This document shows, one piece after another, positions 32,796-41,653 of a stretch of 64,000 nt of DNA. Location: NCBI GenBank assembly GCA_036844945.1, contig DAIUEV010000006.1, positions 19,513-83,512 of the forward strand, written 5' to 3'. The notes beneath the pieces are model-generated. The model was not told the origin of the DNA, searched no databases, and saw nothing but the letters and a program-made list of their open reading frames with translations. This DNA comes from Palsa-461 sp036844945. Lineage in GTDB: Bacteria > Actinomycetota > Acidimicrobiia > Acidimicrobiales > RAAP-2. Numbering within the stretch: the stretch's first letter is position 1; every line of letters starts with the position of its first letter. The position numbers were made by a program, and so were the translations under genes.

Positions 32796-33734
32796 ATGAC
32801 GTCGGCTGCGCACGACCACGACACCCTGGCTCCGCCCCGGGTGGAGGAGGTCAGCGACGGCGTCTTCGCCTACATCCAGCCCGACGGCTCCTGGTGCCTC
32901 AACAACACCGGGTTCCTGGTCGGCGGCGACGGGGTGGTCAGCATCGACGCGACGTCGACCGAACGCCGTACCCGCGCCTACCTTGCCGCCATCGCGTCGG
33001 TGACCGACGCCCCGCTCCGGACCCTGGTCAACACCCACTCGCACCTCGACCACACGAACGGCAACTGCTTCTTCGGTCCGGTGACCATCGTCGCCCACGA
33101 GCGGTGCCGGACCGAGGTGCTCGCGGCCCCGCCGATGCAGACCGGCCGGGGCCCGTTCCCCGGCGTCGAATGGGGAGCGATCGAGAAGGCGCCGCCCACG
33201 CTCACGTTCGAGGACGCGGTCACGGTCTTCGTGGACGACCTGCGCTGCGAGGTCCGCTACGTCGGGACGCCCGCGCACACGACGAACGACGTCGTGATCT
33301 GGCTGCCGGAACGCTCGGTCCTCTTCGCGGGTGATCTCGTCTTCAACGGCGGGACCCCGTTCAACGTCGCCGGGTCGATCTCCGGCGCCCGCCGCGTCCT
33401 GGAGGACATCCGCGCCCTCGCTCCCGCGGTCATCGTGCCGGGCCACGGCGATGTCTGCGGCGTCGAGGTCATCGACGGGATCGTGGCCTATCTCGACTTC
33501 GTCACGGAGACCGCCACCGCGGGCAGGGAGGCGGGCCTCACTCCGCTCGAGGCCGCGCGGGAGGCCGACCTCGGCGAGTTCGCCGGGCTGCTCGACCCCG
33601 AACGGATCGTCGGGAACCTGCACCGTGCCTACGCCGAGTTCGACGGCGCCGAACCTGGCGCCCCGATCGGGATGGCCGCGCTGGCCGAGATGGTCGAGTA
33701 CAACGGCGGGCGCCCGCTCCGCTGCCTGGCCTGA
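32796..33734 (+). CDS. MBL-fold metallo-hydrolase in the homogentisate cassette
   Basis: The 312-residue protein has the HSHLDH metal motif (H81, H83, D85, H86), GTPAHTTNDVVIWLP, VLFAGDLVFNGGTPFN and VPGHGDVC, so all usual metal ligands are present. Such SoxH/glyoxalase-II-like proteins hydrolyse thioesters, lactones or similar. A role on a side product of the pathway is possible. Its TGA overlaps the hmgA ATG by one base (TGATG), implying coupled expression. Confidence 0.88.
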   Translation: MTSAAHDHDTLAPPRVEEVSDGVFAYIQPDGSWCLNNTGFLVGGDGVVSIDATSTERRTRAYLAAIASVTDAPLRTLVNTHSHLDHTNGNCFFGPVTIVAHERCRTEVLAAPPMQTGRGPFPGVEWGAIEKAPPTLTFEDAVTVFVDDLRCEVRYVGTPAHTTNDVVIWLPERSVLFAGDLVFNGGTPFNVAGSISGARRVLEDIRALAPAVIVPGHGDVCGVEVIDGIVAYLDFVTETATAGREAGLTPLEAAREADLGEFAGLLDPERIVGNLHRAYAEFDGAEPGAPIGMAALAEMVEYNGGRPLRCLA

Positions 33735-34897
33735 TGCCGCACTACCGGGCCGCCGGCGAGATCCCGAAGAAGCGCCACACCCGGGCGACCCGGCCCGACG
33801 GCGGGCTCTACGCCGAGGAGCTCATGAGCGCGCAGGGGTTCGCGGGGATGACGAGCCTGCTGTACCACCGTGGCCTGCCCACCGCGATCGTGGAGGCCGA
33901 GGCGTTCGAGGGCCCGCCCGCCGCGACCTCGCCCAACCACCCGCTCCTGCCCCGGCACTTCCGCACCGGTGAGCTCCCGAGCGGGGCGGACCTCGTGACC
34001 GGTCGACACCTGCTGCTCGCCAACGCCGACATCCGGATCGGCTACGGGACCGCGGCCGCGCCCTCGCCGCTCTACCGCAACGCGGTCGGCGACGAGTGCG
34101 TCTTCGTGCAGAGCGGGACTGGGACGGTCGAGACCTCCTTCGGGCGGCTGGAAGTGCGCGACGGGGACTACGTCGTGATCCCGAAGTCGACCACCCACCG
34201 GTGGGTCCCGACACCGGGCGGCACGCTCCGCGCGCTCACCCTCGAGCTCGCCGGGCACGTCGATGTGCCCCGGCGCTACCGCTCACCCGAGGGCCAGCTG
34301 CTCGAGCTCGCCCCCTACAGCGAGCGCGATCTGCACGGCCCCACCCCGGCCGAGCCGATCGAGGAGGAGGACGTGGCGGTGTTGGTGCGGCACGGACCCG
34401 ACCTGTGGACCCGCTACCTGTACGCCACCCATCCGTTCGACGTGGTCGGCTGGGACGGCTGGCTCTACCCCTTCACCTTCAACATCGCCGACTTCGAGCC
34501 GCGGGTGGGACGGGTGCACCTGCCTCCGCCGGTGCACCAGACCTTCGAGGCGCCCGGCGCGGTCATCTGCTCGTTCTGCCCGCGGCCCTACGACTTCGAC
34601 CGCGACGCGATCGCGGTCCCGTACAACCACGCCAACGTGGACAGCGACGAGGTGCTCTTCTACGTGGCCGGCTCTTTCATGTCCCGGCGCGGCTCGGGCA
34701 TCGGCGCCGGGTCCATGTCGCTGCACCCGGCCGGCTTCGTGCACGGGCCGCAGCCGGGGTCGGTCGAGGCCGCCTTCGGGGAGCCGGGCACCGAGGAGAC
34801 CGCGGTGATGGTCGACACCTTCGCCCGGCTCGAGCTCGGCGACGCCGCGCGCGGGTGCGAGGACGCGGGCTACTTCAGGAGCTGGGCGGGCCGCTGA
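33734..34897 (+). CDS. hmgA: Homogentisate 1,2-dioxygenase family protein
   Basis: The 387-residue cupin-fold protein matches the actinobacterial homogentisate dioxygenase type: it starts MPHYRAAGEIPKKRHT, has PDGGLYAEELM, a GDECVFVQSGTGTVETSFGRLEVRDGDYVVIPKSTTHRW cupin segment and a C-terminal GSMSLHPAGFVHGPQPG. It opens the homogentisate ring with O2 and Fe(II) to maleylacetoacetate. The flanking isomerase and FAH genes would take the product to fumarate and acetoacetate. Its 3' end overlaps cobB (convergent) by 23 nt. No 4-hydroxyphenylpyruvate dioxygenase is in the window. Confidence 0.87.
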   Translation: MPHYRAAGEIPKKRHTRATRPDGGLYAEELMSAQGFAGMTSLLYHRGLPTAIVEAEAFEGPPAATSPNHPLLPRHFRTGELPSGADLVTGRHLLLANADIRIGYGTAAAPSPLYRNAVGDECVFVQSGTGTVETSFGRLEVRDGDYVVIPKSTTHRWVPTPGGTLRALTLELAGHVDVPRRYRSPEGQLLELAPYSERDLHGPTPAEPIEEEDVAVLVRHGPDLWTRYLYATHPFDVVGWDGWLYPFTFNIADFEPRVGRVHLPPPVHQTFEAPGAVICSFCPRPYDFDRDAIAVPYNHANVDSDEVLFYVAGSFMSRRGSGIGAGSMSLHPAGFVHGPQPGSVEAAFGEPGTEETAVMVDTFARLELGDAARGCEDAGYFRSWAGR

Positions 34898-36248
34898 CCC
34901 GGGACGCGGTCGCGACGAACCGCTCGGCCGGGCCCGGGTCGGCCCCCAGGTGCAGGTGGAGGTAGGTGGCGAGGAGGTGCGGGGCCGCCCACCCTTCCCG
35001 CCGGGTGCCGGCCCGACCGGTGAGCTCGAGCGCCGCTCCTGCGGGGTCGACCGAGGAATAGTGGTGCTCGTGGCCGCGCAGGACGGCACCCTGCGGCGCG
35101 ACCGGTGAGTCGACGAGGGCGGTGGCCGTCCGGTAGCCGACCGTGACCCGGCTACCCATCGACCCGGCGGCCTCGATGGCCCCGCACAACCGGTGCCCGT
35201 CGAGCGACGAGACGAGCCACAGGAGCCCGCCGCACTCGGCCCAGGTGGGGAGGCCGCCTGCGACCCGGTCCCGGACGTCGGCGAGCAGCGGCTCGTTCGC
35301 GGCCAGCTCCTCGGCGAAGACCTCGGGGAAGCCTCCGCACGCGTAGAGGCCCTGGGTCCCATCGGGGAGGGCCGGATCGCGCAGCGGGTCCACCGGGACC
35401 AGTTCGGCGCCGGACTCCTCGAGCCGCTCGAGGTTGTCCGGATAGGAGAAGGAGAAGGCCGGCCCGGAGACCACGGCCACCCGGGCCCGACCGGTCCGGG
35501 TGGCCGCCGCCGGCGGAGGCGGGTCGAGTGGCGGGGCGCGCCGGGCCAGCGACTCGACGGTGTCGAGGTCGACGCCCCGCTCCACCGCGGCGGCCAGGCG
35601 GGTCAGCGAGGCCGCCACGGCGCGCGGGTCCTCGACCACCGGCACCAGCCCGAGGTGCCGATCCCGCCATTCGAGCGCCGGGTCGCGCCGGAGCACCCCG
35701 ACGACATCGACCTCGGCGCCGGCGAGCGCCTCCCGGAGGATCGACTCGTGGGTGTCGCTGCCCACCCGGTTGAGGATGACCCCCGCCAGGGGGCGCGACC
35801 AACGGTTGCGGAGGTGGTGGTCGTAGCCGTCGACGAGGGCCCGCACCGAGGCGCTCATCGACGACGCGTCGACGACCAGGACGACCGGGGCGTCGAGCAG
35901 CGAGGCGATCTCGGCGGTGCTGGCGGTTGACGACGCGCCGAGCCCGTCGAAGAGCCCCATGACCCCCTCGACGACCAGCAGGTCGGCCCCGGCCGCCGCC
36001 TTGGCCGCGATGGCCGGCACCACCTCGGCACCGCACAGGAACGAGTCGAGGTTCCGCCCCGTCCGGCCGGTGGCGAGGGCGTGGTAGCCGGGGTCGATGA
36101 AGTCGGGCCCGACCTTGGCCGAGCCGACCACCCGGCCGCGCCGCCGGAACGCGACCATGAGACCGGTGGCGACGGTGGTCTTGCCGACGCCCGAGTGGGT
36201 CCCGGCGATGACGAGCCGCGGCCCGAGGGACCCGGTCGCGGCGCTCAG
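34875..36248 (-). CDS. cobB: CobB cobyrinic acid a,c-diamide synthase, apparently with a CTG start
   Basis: The 457-residue amidase has an N-terminal P-loop GTHSGVGKTT (16-25), KVGPDFIDPGYH, VEGVMGLFDG and a type I glutaminase domain with nucleophile Cys in WAECGGLLWL and a C-terminal His pair (YLHLHLG). It amidates carboxylates a and c using glutamine and ATP. No ATG, GTG or TTG exists in frame between the preceding cobO coding region and the P-loop. The best start is CTG (36246-36248), which overlaps the cobO stop as CTGA just like the ATGA/GTGA junctions elsewhere, with a GAAGGG tract about 8 nt upstream. Confidence 0.92.
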   Translation of the reverse strand: MSAATGSLGPRLVIAGTHSGVGKTTVATGLMVAFRRRGRVVGSAKVGPDFIDPGYHALATGRTGRNLDSFLCGAEVVPAIAAKAAAGADLLVVEGVMGLFDGLGASSTASTAEIASLLDAPVVLVVDASSMSASVRALVDGYDHHLRNRWSRPLAGVILNRVGSDTHESILREALAGAEVDVVGVLRRDPALEWRDRHLGLVPVVEDPRAVAASLTRLAAAVERGVDLDTVESLARRAPPLDPPPPAAATRTGRARVAVVSGPAFSFSYPDNLERLEESGAELVPVDPLRDPALPDGTQGLYACGGFPEVFAEELAANEPLLADVRDRVAGGLPTWAECGGLLWLVSSLDGHRLCGAIEAAGSMGSRVTVGYRTATALVDSPVAPQGAVLRGHEHHYSSVDPAGAALELTGRAGTRREGWAAPHLLATYLHLHLGADPGPAERFVATASRVSGPPSS

Positions 36249-36769
36249 TACTCGATGCCCTTCTTGGCCTTCACGCCGCGGTCGTAGACGTGTTTCACCT
36301 TGCGCATCTCGGTGACGGTGTCGGCCACCTCGACCAGCTCGGGCGCCGCGTTGCGGCCCGTGATGACCACGTTGGTCTTGGGGGCTCGGCCCACGATGCC
36401 ATCGACGACGTCCTGCGCGCCGACCCAGCCGTAGCTCACCGCGTAGGTCAGCTCGTCCAGGATCAGCAGGTCGTAGTCGCCCGAGGCCAGCTTCTTGCGG
36501 GCGACCCCCCACGCGTGGCGCCCCTTGGCGGCGGTCTCGTCGAGGTCCGTCGACTCCCAGGTGAACCCGTCGCCGAGGGTGTGCCACTCGATCTCGAGGT
36601 GAGCGGCCAGCTTGCGCTCACCGGTCTTCCACTTGCCGCCCTTCACGAACTGGACGACCCCGACCTTCCAGCCGCGGGCCCAGCCCCGGGCCATGACGCC
36701 GAAGGCAGCGGACGACTTCCCCTTCCCGTCGCCGGTGTTGAGCAGGACGATCGACTCGTCGCGGGCCAC
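36245..36769 (-). CDS. cobO: CobO corrinoid adenosyltransferase
   Basis: The 174-residue protein has the CobA/CobO-type P-loop NTGDGKGKSSAA (11-22), VVQFVKGGKWKTGE, the LLILDELTYAVSYGW Walker B region and VVITGRNAAPELVEVADTVTEMRKVKH. It transfers the adenosyl group of ATP to Co(I) corrinoid. The GTG start lies just after a TAGCGT box (5 nt). It is divergent from the riboswitch-led cobU operon and translationally coupled to cobB. Confidence 0.95.
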   Translation of the reverse strand: MARDESIVLLNTGDGKGKSSAAFGVMARGWARGWKVGVVQFVKGGKWKTGERKLAAHLEIEWHTLGDGFTWESTDLDETAAKGRHAWGVARKKLASGDYDLLILDELTYAVSYGWVGAQDVVDGIVGRAPKTNVVITGRNAAPELVEVADTVTEMRKVKHVYDRGVKAKKGIEY

Positions 36770-36816
36770 ACCGCACGCTACCGCCGGGGTCCCGGGCCGG
36801 GCACCGGGACGAACCG

Positions 36817-36935
36817 GCCGGTACGCTCGGGCCGCGGTCCGGGGAACCCGGTGCAAGTCCGGGGCTGTCCCGCAACTGTGATCGGTGTGCCGTCGCCACG
36901 CCGAGAGCCAGGAACCCGCCGCAACGAGATCGGCC
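36817..36935 (+). ncRNA. Cobalamin riboswitch (AdoCbl-type leader) upstream of cobU
   Basis: The leader contains the conserved cobalamin aptamer blocks in order: GGGGAACCCGGTGCAAGTCC (36841-36860), GGGCTGTCCCGCAACTGTGA (36862-36881) and the B12 box GAGAGCCAGGAACCCGCC (36904-36920). They precede the TTG of cobU by about 40 nt. It should switch off the cobU-to-chlI/D operon when adenosylcobalamin is plentiful. Outer boundaries are approximate. No clear rho-independent terminator follows, so translational control via the GAGGA at 36953-36957 is more likely. Confidence 0.93.
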
Positions 36936-36962
36936 ACGGCCGAGAGAGACGCGAGGACGTCG

Positions 36963-37493
36963 TTGAAGGCAGAGATCATCCTGGTGCTCGGTGGAGCACG
37001 GTCGGGAAAGTCGGAGGTCGCCGAGCGCCTCGCGGCTGCGCAAGGCCGCCCCGTCACCTACCTGGCCACCGGCCCGGCGCCGGAGGGCGACCCGGACTGG
37101 GCCGAGCGGGTGGCCCGGCACCGGGATCGCCGGCCGGCCGAGTGGACGACCGTCGAGCTCGGGCCGGGCGGCGACATCGCAGCCGCGCTCGCCGCCTTCG
37201 GTGGAGCGCTCCTGATCGATTCGCTCGGGACCTGGGTGGCGGGCCTCTCCGGCTTCGGCGCCGAGGTCGACCGTGATGTCCTCACCGATGCGCTCGTGGC
37301 CCGCAGGGACGCCGGTCATCCCACCGTCGTCGTCAGCGAGGAGGTGGGCCTCGGCGTCCACCCGTCGACGAGCGCCGGGCGAGAGTTCCGCGACGCGCTC
37401 GGCGCGCTCAACCGGCGGGTGGCCGACGTCGCCGACGACGTCCACCTCGTCGTGGCCGGGCGCACGTTGCGGCTGTCGGGTCCGCCGGCATGA
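36963..37493 (+). CDS. cobU: CobU adenosylcobinamide kinase / GTP:AdoCbi-phosphate guanylyltransferase
   Basis: The 176-residue protein has the CobU P-loop GARSGKS (11-17), the RHRDRRPAEWTTVE motif with the guanylylated His (H53) and later LLIDSLGTWVAGL and VVVSEEVGLGVHP. It phosphorylates adenosylcobinamide and activates it with GTP. The start is TTG at 36963 with GAGGA 5 nt upstream; an upstream ATG at 36885 would lie inside the riboswitch. It overlaps cobS by 4 nt. Confidence 0.94.
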   Translation: MKAEIILVLGGARSGKSEVAERLAAAQGRPVTYLATGPAPEGDPDWAERVARHRDRRPAEWTTVELGPGGDIAAALAAFGGALLIDSLGTWVAGLSGFGAEVDRDVLTDALVARRDAGHPTVVVSEEVGLGVHPSTSAGREFRDALGALNRRVADVADDVHLVVAGRTLRLSGPPA

Positions 37494-38215
37494 GCGGCCC
37501 GCGCGCAGCGCTCTCGTTCCTCACCCCGCTCGGCGGCGCGGCACCCCCCGAACCCGAGGCGCTCGGCTGGTTCCCGGTCGTCGGCGCCGCGATGGGCGCG
37601 GTGCTCGGCCTGCTGTGGTGGGCGACCGGTCACGCATGGACCGCACCGGTCGGCGCGGTGATCGTGGTGGCGGCCGACCTCGGGCTCACCGGGTTGCTGC
37701 ACCTCGACGGGCTGGTGGACGCGGCGGACGGCCTGCTGCCACACCTGGAGCGCGAGCGACGACTCGCGGTGATGCGCGAGCCGTCGGTCGGTGCGTTCGG
37801 GATCACGGTGGCGGGGGTGACGTTGGTCGCGCGGGTGGTCGCGTTGGCCTCCATCAGACCGTCCGTGCTGCTGCTCACCGGGATCTGGTGCGGGTCCCGG
37901 ACCGTCATGGCCGTCGCTCCTTCCTGCCTCGTCTACGCGCGGAGCGACACCGGCGGCCTGGCGAGTGCGTTCCTCCCGGGACGCGGTCGGGTCGGACTGA
38001 TCGCCGCGGCCGTCGGGGGGGCGGGGCTCTTCTCGGCCACGATGCTGTGGCGGCCGCTCGGCGGCGCGGTGGCCGCCCTGAGCGGGACCGCCGCCGCGGT
38101 CGTGGTCCTCTGGTTCGCCCGCCGGCGGATCGGCGGGTTCACCGGGGACGTCCTCGGGGCCGCCGGGGTCGCGTTCGAGACCGTGGCGCTCGTGGTGGCG
38201 GCGGCGCGGTGGTAG
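37490..38215 (+). CDS. cobS: CobS adenosylcobinamide-GDP ribazoletransferase
   Basis: The 241-residue membrane protein has several helices and the family motif LLHLDGLVDAADGLLPH with metal-binding acidic residues. The MREPSVGAFGITVAGVTLVARVVALA segment is also conserved. It joins alpha-ribazole to adenosylcobinamide-GDP to make cobalamin at the membrane. The ATG overlaps the cobU stop (ATGA). Confidence 0.93.
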   Translation: MSGPRAALSFLTPLGGAAPPEPEALGWFPVVGAAMGAVLGLLWWATGHAWTAPVGAVIVVAADLGLTGLLHLDGLVDAADGLLPHLERERRLAVMREPSVGAFGITVAGVTLVARVVALASIRPSVLLLTGIWCGSRTVMAVAPSCLVYARSDTGGLASAFLPGRGRVGLIAAAVGGAGLFSATMLWRPLGGAVAALSGTAAAVVVLWFARRRIGGFTGDVLGAAGVAFETVALVVAAARW

Positions 38216-39150
38216 GGGACCGGGCCGGCGCCGTGGCGGCGGGTCTGCTGCTCGACGGGTTCCTGGGCGAGCCGCCGCCGCCGCTGCATCCGGTGGCCCG
38301 CTTCGGGTCGGGGATGGAGCGGCTCGAGCGACACCTCTGGGCCGGTCGGACCGAGCGGGGGGCGGCCTACCTGGCGGCGGGGGTGAGCGCCGCCGCCGCG
38401 GTGGGACTCGTGACCGAGGCCGTGCTGGGCGAGCAGATCGCGCTCACCGCCGCGGTCGCTGTGTGCAGCGCGCAACGGGCGCTGCTCGACGCCGCCCGGG
38501 TCGTTGGGTCCCATCTCGACGCCGGCGATCTCGACGCCGCCCGCGCCGCCCTTCCGGCGCTGGTCGGACGCGAGCCCTGGACGCTCGACGAGAAGGAGAT
38601 CGCCCGCGCAGTCGTCGAGTCGCTCGCCGAGAACCTGTCCGACGCGGTCGTCGGCACCGCCGTCTGGGGACTCCTCGCCGGGGCGCCCGGCGCCCTCGTC
38701 CACCGCGCCGTAAACACGCTCGACGCCATGGTCGGCCACCGCACGGCCCGACACCGGCGGTTCGGGTGGGCCTCGGCCCGGGCCGACGACCTCCTCGGCT
38801 GGCCGGCGGCCCGGGTGACCGCGGCGTTGGTCGCCCTCTCGGCGCCCCGCCGGGCCGGCCAGGTGTGGACCGCCTGCCGCCGCGACGCGTCGGCACACCC
38901 CTCGCCGAATGCGGGGATCGCCGAGGCGGCGATGGCGGCGGCGCTCGAGCTCCGGCTCGGCGGCATCAACCGCTACGACGGGCGGGAGGAGCTGCGGTCG
39001 AGCCTCGGGGGTGGGGAACCACCGGCTCCCGCCGATATCGAGCGGGCGGTGGAGCTCGTCCAGCGGACCGTCGGAGTCCTCGAGCTCGGCCTCGTGGCCG
39101 TCTGGGCGCTGGCCGGCGCGGCGCGGTGGGCTCGTCGAGGTGCGCAGTGA
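38209..39150 (+). CDS. cbiB: CbiB adenosylcobinamide-phosphate synthase
   Basis: The 313-residue membrane protein has the CbiB motifs GLLLDGFLGEPPPPLHPVARFGSGME, ENLSDAVVGTAVWGLLAGAPGALVHRAVNTLDAMVGHR and HPSPNAGIAEAAMAAALELRLGG. It attaches the aminopropanol (phosphate) arm to adenosylcobyric acid. The GTG start at 38209 overlaps cobS by 7 nt; the frame is open far upstream but has no family homology there. Confidence 0.94.
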   Translation: MVGDRAGAVAAGLLLDGFLGEPPPPLHPVARFGSGMERLERHLWAGRTERGAAYLAAGVSAAAAVGLVTEAVLGEQIALTAAVAVCSAQRALLDAARVVGSHLDAGDLDAARAALPALVGREPWTLDEKEIARAVVESLAENLSDAVVGTAVWGLLAGAPGALVHRAVNTLDAMVGHRTARHRRFGWASARADDLLGWPAARVTAALVALSAPRRAGQVWTACRRDASAHPSPNAGIAEAAMAAALELRLGGINRYDGREELRSSLGGGEPPAPADIERAVELVQRTVGVLELGLVAVWALAGAARWARRGAQ

Positions 39151-40124
39151 GCCTGCCGGCGGCCGGTCCGCACGGCGGCGACGGGCGACTGGTGGCGGCC
39201 GCGCTCGGGCTCGACCCCGGGGCGGTGCTGGACCTGTCGCTCAGCCTGAATCCCTTCGCCCCGGATCCGACGCCCGTGGTTCGCCGGCATCTCGACGCGG
39301 GCGCACTGGGGCGGTACCCCGATCGCGCCGATCTCGACCGGGCGACCGGGGCGGTCGCCGCGGCCATGGGTCTCGAGCCGGCGCGGGTGCTCCTGACCAA
39401 CGGCGGCGCGGAGGCGATCGCCCTCGTGGCCCAGGAGCTCGGACGCGGCTGGGTCGACGAGCCCGACTTCTCGCTCTACGCGCGGCATCTCCCGGTGACC
39501 GAGCGCGGCGCCCCGAGGTTCCGCTCCGATCCCCACAATCCGTCCGGTCGACTGGCGGACCCAACCGCGCGGGCCGAGGTCTGGGACGAGGCCTTCTACC
39601 CGCTGGCGACCGGACGCTGGACGGCTCCCGGTCGCGTCGAGCGCTCGGTGGTGCTCGGCTCGCTCACCAAGGTGCTTGCCTGCCCGGGCCTGCGGGTCGG
39701 TTACCTCGCCGTCCCGGCTGACGACGGGGCGGATCTCGGGGTCCCCGGCCTCCGCGACCGGCTGGCTCGTCGGCAGCCGGCGTGGTCGGTGGGCCCGCTC
39801 GCCCTCGCGGCGGTGCCCGAGCTCCTCGAACGGGCCGAGCCCGGGCGATGGTGCTCGGCGGTGGCCGACGCCCGCCGCGCGCTCGTGGAGGTTCTCCGTG
39901 CCCACGGGTTCGACCCGGCCCCGTCGGACGTCAACTTCGTGCTCGTCCCGGGCGCCGCCGGCCTGCGCGCCGCGCTCGCCCGCGAGGGGGTGGTCGTGCG
40001 CGACTGCACGTCGTTCGGCCTCCCCGACCACGTCCGCATCGCCGTCCCCGACGACCCCGGCCGAGCCCGCCTCGACGAGGCCCTCAGTCGGTGCGCGACG
40101 ACCACGTCGCGAGGTGGATCGTGA
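39147..40124 (+). CDS. cobC: CobC-type PLP aminotransferase (threonine-phosphate decarboxylase-like)
   Basis: The 325-residue fold-type I PLP enzyme has LSLSLNPFAPDP, LLTNGGAEAIALVAQEL, PHNPSGRL and the PLP lysine in LGSLTKVLACPGLRVGYL. It probably makes aminopropanol phosphate from threonine phosphate for CbiB. It is shorter than many relatives in the N-terminal arm. It overlaps its neighbours on both sides as GTGA, so it belongs to the operon. Confidence 0.9.
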   Translation: MSLPAAGPHGGDGRLVAAALGLDPGAVLDLSLSLNPFAPDPTPVVRRHLDAGALGRYPDRADLDRATGAVAAAMGLEPARVLLTNGGAEAIALVAQELGRGWVDEPDFSLYARHLPVTERGAPRFRSDPHNPSGRLADPTARAEVWDEAFYPLATGRWTAPGRVERSVVLGSLTKVLACPGLRVGYLAVPADDGADLGVPGLRDRLARRQPAWSVGPLALAAVPELLERAEPGRWCSAVADARRALVEVLRAHGFDPAPSDVNFVLVPGAAGLRAALAREGVVVRDCTSFGLPDHVRIAVPDDPGRARLDEALSRCATTTSRGGS

Positions 40125-41653
40125 GCGCGCCGCCGCTCCGTGGTGCCGTCATGGTGTGCGGCACCGCGTCCAACTCGGGCAAGAGCGTCCTCGCCGCCGG
40201 TATCTGCAGGGTGCTCGCCCGGCGCGGCGTGTCCGTGGCCCCGTTCAAGGGCCAGAACATGTCGCTCAACTCGGTCGTCACCGCGGACGGCGCGGAGATC
40301 GGCCGGGCCCAGGGCGCCCAGGCCGAGGCGGCTGGCGTCGAGCCCGAGGCCGCCATGAACCCGGTGCTGCTCAAGCCGATGAGCGACCGGCGGAGCCAGG
40401 TGATGGTGATGGGCCGGCCCTGGCGGGTGCTCGACGCCGCCGAGTACCACGCGGCCAAGCCGGAGCTGCGAGAGACCGTGCTCGATGCGCTCGGCGAGCT
40501 CCGCGGCCGTTTCGACGTGGTCGTGCTCGAGGGCGCCGGGAGCCCAGCCGAGATCAATCTGCTGGAGGGCGACCTGGTCAACCTCGGGCTCGCCGACGCC
40601 GCCGGCATCCCCGCCGTGGTCGTCGGCGACATCGACCGGGGCGGTGTGTTCGCCCATCTCTTCGGCACGGTCGAGCTCCTGCCGCCGCACCTGCGGCGGC
40701 GGGTGCGGGGATTCGTCATCAACAAGCTCCGGGGCGACCCCGCCCTGCTCGGGACCGGACCCGGCGAGCTCGAAGCGCGCACCGGGGTGCCGACACTCGG
40801 GGTCGTCCCGTGGTTGGAGGGGATCACCGTCGACGCCGAGGACTCGCTCTCGCTCGGCTCGGACACCTCGTCGCCACTCGTCGCCGAGGTCGGCCGCGAC
40901 GACCCGCTCGACGTGGCGGTGCTCCGGTTCCCGAGGGTGTCCAACTTCACCGACGTCGACGCGCTGGCCGCCGAGCCGGGGGTCTGCGTGCGGTGGGTCG
41001 ACCGGGCCGCCCGATTCGGGGAGCCCGATCTGGTCGTACTCCCGGGGACCAAGGCGACCGTGGCCGATCTCGCCTGGCTTCGCGACACCGGGCTCGACCG
41101 CGCGCTGGTCGCCCGGATGGCCCGTGGCGACGCGCCGGCGGTCCTGGCCGTGTGCGGCGGGCTCCAGATGCTGGGCCGCCGGATCGAGGACCCCGACGGA
41201 GTGGAGGCCGCAGCCGGGACCGTCGAGGGGCTGGGCCTCCTCGACATCGACACGACGTTCACGGCGGACAAGCGGACGGTCCGGCGCCGGGGTCGGGAGC
41301 GGGGGAGCGGGCTCGCGGTCACCGGCTACGAGATCCACCACGGGCGGGTCCGGGCCGGGCCGTCGGCGCAGCCCTGGTTCGACCTCGAGGGACCCGGTGG
41401 CGTCGAGCCCGAGGGCGTGCTCGACCGTGCCCGTGCCCTCTACGCCACCACCCTCCACGGCGTCCTCGAGAACGACGAACTGCGCGCCGCGCTGCTCGGC
41501 GCGGTGGCCGACCGGCGGGGGAAGCCCTGGCGGCCGAGCGGGGTCTCGTTCGCGGGGCTCCGGCAGGCCCAGCTCGACCGGGTGGCCGACGCGTGTGAGA
41601 CGCACCTCGACCTCGACGCGCTCGTCCGGATCATCGGCGAGGCGGTGGCGTGA
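40121..41653 (+). CDS. cobQ: CobQ adenosylcobyric acid synthase
   Basis: The 510-residue amidase starts with the P-loop-like GTASNSGKS, then PFKGQNMSLNSVVTADGAEIGRAQGAQAEAAG and NPVLLKPMSD, all standard CobQ. The C-terminal glutaminase has Cys in LAVCGGLQMLG and EIHHGR/TLHGVLEND. It amidates the b, d, e and g side chains. GTG start overlapping cobC by 4 nt. Confidence 0.96.
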   Translation: MSAPPLRGAVMVCGTASNSGKSVLAAGICRVLARRGVSVAPFKGQNMSLNSVVTADGAEIGRAQGAQAEAAGVEPEAAMNPVLLKPMSDRRSQVMVMGRPWRVLDAAEYHAAKPELRETVLDALGELRGRFDVVVLEGAGSPAEINLLEGDLVNLGLADAAGIPAVVVGDIDRGGVFAHLFGTVELLPPHLRRRVRGFVINKLRGDPALLGTGPGELEARTGVPTLGVVPWLEGITVDAEDSLSLGSDTSSPLVAEVGRDDPLDVAVLRFPRVSNFTDVDALAAEPGVCVRWVDRAARFGEPDLVVLPGTKATVADLAWLRDTGLDRALVARMARGDAPAVLAVCGGLQMLGRRIEDPDGVEAAAGTVEGLGLLDIDTTFTADKRTVRRRGRERGSGLAVTGYEIHHGRVRAGPSAQPWFDLEGPGGVEPEGVLDRARALYATTLHGVLENDELRAALLGAVADRRGKPWRPSGVSFAGLRQAQLDRVADACETHLDLDALVRIIGEAVA

